NCBI RefSeq assembly: GCF_028285715.1
Contig: NZ_JANQOO010000021.1
Coordinates: forward strand, 248,001 to 312,000
Source: Ulvibacterium sp.
GTDB lineage: Bacteria; Bacteroidota; Bacteroidia; Flavobacteriales; Flavobacteriaceae
DNA length: 64,000 nucleotides
Direction: 5' to 3'
Shown here: piece after piece, positions 62,750 to 64,000 of the stretch
Layout of the letters: the number at the start of each line of letters is the position of its first letter
How positions within the stretch are numbered: position 1 is the stretch's first letter
Notes under the pieces: generated by a model
The model's input: only the letters and a program-made list of their open reading frames with translations
Databases searched by the model: none
Told to the model about the DNA's origin: nothing
Translations under genes and position numbers: made by a program

Positions 62750-63808
62750 ATGCGTTTTATTCCAGTGCTTTTGGTGTTTTTAGTTGCCTATGCGCAAGCT
62801 TTGGGACAACGATCCTTTCCTTTTTCTAAAACAAGTGTACCACCAGGTAGTAAAAAACATTTTAAGATTCCCGTTTCCGATGGTAACAATAGCACATATA
62901 TTCCAATTACCGTATTCCATGGTGCAAATCCGGGACCGGTATTGGGTATTACTGCCGGGATTCATGGCTACGAATATCCACCTATCCTTGCGGCACAGCG
63001 TTTAAATCAACAAATTGACCCGAATGGGTTGAGTGGCACCATTATTCTGGTGCAAATAGCAAATGTACCCGCATTTTTGGGCAGAAGTCCGTTTGTTAAT
63101 CCAATTGATGGTAAAAACCTAAACCGATCGTTTCCCGGAAAAGAGGAAGGCTCCATTACTGAACGGATAGCCCATATTATTACCAAAGAAGTTATTGCCA
63201 AATCCAGTTTTTTTGTCGACATGCATGGCGGGGATGCACCAGAGGATTTACAACCTTACAATTCATGGTACCAATCCGACATCCTTTCGGAAACTTCTAA
63301 AAAAGGACAGGAAATGGCCTTGGCCATGGGTTTTGACTATGTTATTGTTTTTAATATTTCTAAAGAGAGACTTGAAAAACCAAGTCTCTTTTGTTCGCAG
63401 GAAGCGTTCCATCGCAACATTCCCTCCGTAGATATTGAGTGTGGTCGATTAGGCATGCCAGGAAATGAAGAAACCAATCAAATTGTGCAAGGCGTTTTTT
63501 CCCTTTTAGGGCATTTAAATATGATGTCCATAACCCGGACACCTAAAAAAACACCTATTATCGTAGCCAAACGTTCTACTATCAAAAGTAGGTCCACAGG
63601 GTTTTTCTGTACGGATAAAAAAGCAGGTGACACCATTAAAGCTGGAACGCAGGTAGGTTATATCACCGACTTTTTTGGTACTAAATTAGAAGATATTAGT
63701 TCTCCACAGGACGGAATAATCTTATATATGATAGGTACCCCGCCAATAAATGCGGGCGAAACCCTTATGAACATTGGAATCCTTCCTAACACCTTGAACC
63801 AGAAATAA
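62750..63808 (+). CDS. Succinylglutamate desuccinylase/aspartoacylase family protein, secreted
   Basis: 352 residues from ATG at 62750 (MRFIPVLLVFLVAYAQALGQ signal); the in-frame TTG at 62744 is less likely. M14-like zinc hydrolase: GITAGIHGYEYPPILAAQRL (His and Glu ligands), GKNLNRSFPGKEEGS, FFVDMHGGDAPEDLQPY (third ligand His), VDIECGRLG. C-terminal lipoyl-like barrel (KAGDTIKAGTQVGYITDFFG). Deacylase of an unknown N-acyl amino acid, probably periplasmic. Confidence 0.9.
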   Translation: MRFIPVLLVFLVAYAQALGQRSFPFSKTSVPPGSKKHFKIPVSDGNNSTYIPITVFHGANPGPVLGITAGIHGYEYPPILAAQRLNQQIDPNGLSGTIILVQIANVPAFLGRSPFVNPIDGKNLNRSFPGKEEGSITERIAHIITKEVIAKSSFFVDMHGGDAPEDLQPYNSWYQSDILSETSKKGQEMALAMGFDYVIVFNISKERLEKPSLFCSQEAFHRNIPSVDIECGRLGMPGNEETNQIVQGVFSLLGHLNMMSITRTPKKTPIIVAKRSTIKSRSTGFFCTDKKAGDTIKAGTQVGYITDFFGTKLEDISSPQDGIILYMIGTPPINAGETLMNIGILPNTLNQK

Positions 63809-64000
63809 AGTCTGTAGTCCTTCCTATTCAAAAATCCATGTGCTTTTCCAAATGGGTACCGGACACTTGACCACATATATATTTCAAATTCTGACATTCT
63901 GTATCTGTCTTTTGCCCGTCATCCTAAAACTGTTTTAAAAAGGTAATCTTGCTAATGAATTGTGTGCTCTGCTGTACAGGGTCGAAAATATCGGTTTGCG
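63809..64000. other. Window end, no gene seen
   Basis: 192 bp after the last stop without a convincing gene or terminator. Confidence 0.6.

Overview
The window looks like a chromosomal piece of a marine-type Flavobacteriaceae (Bacteroidota). The evidence is gldF-gldG gliding genes, a type IX secretion sorting domain, many lineage-typical families (DUF2911, DUF4290, Lacal_2735, DUF2652, M56/BlaI pairs), and promoters with a TAnnTTTG -7 box and a TTG-type -33 box. The genus is not resolved from sequence alone; Maribacter/Zobellia/Muricauda-like relatives are plausible.

Layout. 1-14 kb holds a truncated GH2 beta-galactosidase, two secreted proteins, an SRPBCC-SDR-photolyase operon, and a run of small metabolic genes (DUF1801, M20 hydrolase, GNAT, CDGSH Fe-S protein, hexapeptide acetyltransferase, TolB-like, pirin). 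12.7-21 kb is core housekeeping: murA, DUF4290, DUF493, a P-loop ATPase, recQ, fmt, HU, yqgE/algH, a class IV aminotransferase, a START-like protein and tRNA-Met. 21.2-24.6 kb is an accessory island behind the tRNA. It has a frameshifted tyrosine recombinase and then single-gene units separated by attC-like recombination sites. 24.8-36.2 kb is core again: DUF294/exonuclease pair, purC, phoH, SAM hydrolase, gldFG, dnaN, mnmE.

36.4-42.9 kb contains a coherent ECF sigma-factor regulon. Four promoters share GTAACAC-N15-ATC with identical spacing. They precede the sigma gene itself and transcription units encoding four START-fold (SRPBCC) proteins, an esterase-like hydrolase and an AhpD-like protein. 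43.3-45.2 kb is a second attC-like cassette region carrying an AraC regulator and an acetyltransferase. 45.2-49.4 kb is a BlaI / M56 sensor / serine hydrolase operon behind two perfect tandem operators. 49.6-59 kb holds a glycosyltransferase, a TPR hybrid histidine kinase/AraC regulator, lipoproteins, a LOV-like PAS protein without the photoactive cysteine, and a large BNR-repeat lipoprotein. 59.2-62.5 kb is a divergent metal-related locus (MerC; an ABC exporter-type pair plus two CFFCG secreted proteins) around a perfect Fur/Zur-like palindrome. The window ends with a secreted M14-like succinylglutamate desuccinylase/aspartoacylase family protein.

The two strongest discovery candidates are the integron-like cassette system (two clusters, five R''-type half-sites, cassette ends that match their own sites) and the ECF sigma/START-domain regulon.
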